Assembly: GCF_014639315.1 (NCBI RefSeq)
Contig: NZ_BMFY01000020.1
Span: 1-50,840, forward strand
Length of the DNA stretch: 50,840 nt
From: Sediminivirga luteola
GTDB taxonomy: Bacteria > Actinomycetota > Actinomycetes > Actinomycetales > Brevibacteriaceae
Reading direction: 5' to 3'
Numbering within the stretch: the first letter of the stretch is position 1; each line of letters begins with the position of its first letter. Shown piece by piece: positions 50,792-50,840 of this stretch. The notes under the pieces are model-generated. The model did not search any database and was not told the DNA's origin. It saw nothing but the letters and a program-made list of their open reading frames with translations. Made by a program: the position numbers and the translations under genes.

Positions 50792-50840
50792 TGGAGTGAC
50801 CCCCTAGATTCGGTCCAGTAGTTATGTGAGTTGCACTAGC

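Overview
The window is high-GC DNA whose gene content fits an actinobacterium, probably Micrococcales. The pointers are a 7Fe ferredoxin of mycobacterial FdxA type, a cadmium/lead sensor with the same three cysteine positions as mycobacterial CmtR, and MobF relaxases with the N-terminus common in Gram-positive actinobacteria. Three relaxase genes, an ArdC-like antirestriction gene, a truncated primase-polymerase, several metal-resistance modules and many broken genes indicate a large conjugative element or plasmid built up by successive insertions, not core chromosome. No rRNA, tRNA, CRISPR array or complete insertion sequence was recognised.

Layout. 90-4311: a tightly coupled phosphite uptake and oxidation operon (ptxA-ptxB-ptxC-ptxD) ending in a GntR-type regulator whose N-terminal DNA-binding domain is joined to a piece of DprA. 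4331-7896 (minus): the two-gene IetAS anti-phage system (AAA ATPase plus subtilase). 8016-11573 (minus): a complete 1185-residue MobF relaxase-helicase. 11780-24241: a metal and redox island with a chromate transporter, three P-type ATPases with different metal-site motifs (TPC, CPG, CPH), a VIT-type transporter, a ferredoxin, a ZIP transporter, a Crp/Fnr regulator, a copper-chaperone-like HMA protein, a cupin and a quinone-type oxidoreductase. 24615-27475: an AraC regulator, a frameshifted ArdC-like gene and a truncated prim-pol.

27444-40758 (minus) was once a second MobF relaxase gene. It is now split exactly at the lysine codon of its Walker A motif by a 9.76-kb element (29317-39081). The element carries a serine integrase just inside its left end and recombined attachment sites at both ends. 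Joining the two relaxase halves at a shared TT dinucleotide restores an in-frame 1183-residue protein. Joining the element ends gives a 42-bp attP-like site with nearly symmetrical arms. The element also carries a TetR/flavodoxin/membrane-protein module, its own frameshifted relaxase with a perfect 13-bp hairpin directly before the start, and an M23 peptidase that would lie directly upstream of the integrase in the circular form. I read it as an integrative mobilizable element that parasitises the mobility gene of a conjugative element.

40994-50791: a cytosine-5 methyltransferase gene that contains a second long reading frame with its own strong ribosome-binding site, then a cadmium (cmtR, P-type ATPase, lspA, micro-ORF, cadD) and mercury (merA, merR) cassette. 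This cassette is flanked by N- and C-terminal remnants of a GmrSD/DUF262-type gene, so it appears to have replaced the middle of a restriction gene. Upstream of the N-terminal remnant on the same strand lies a DEAD-box restriction helicase, itself apparently missing its usual N-terminal nuclease domain. Defence (IetAS, GmrSD/DEAD remnants, methyltransferase), antirestriction, transfer and resistance functions are thus layered in one mobile region.
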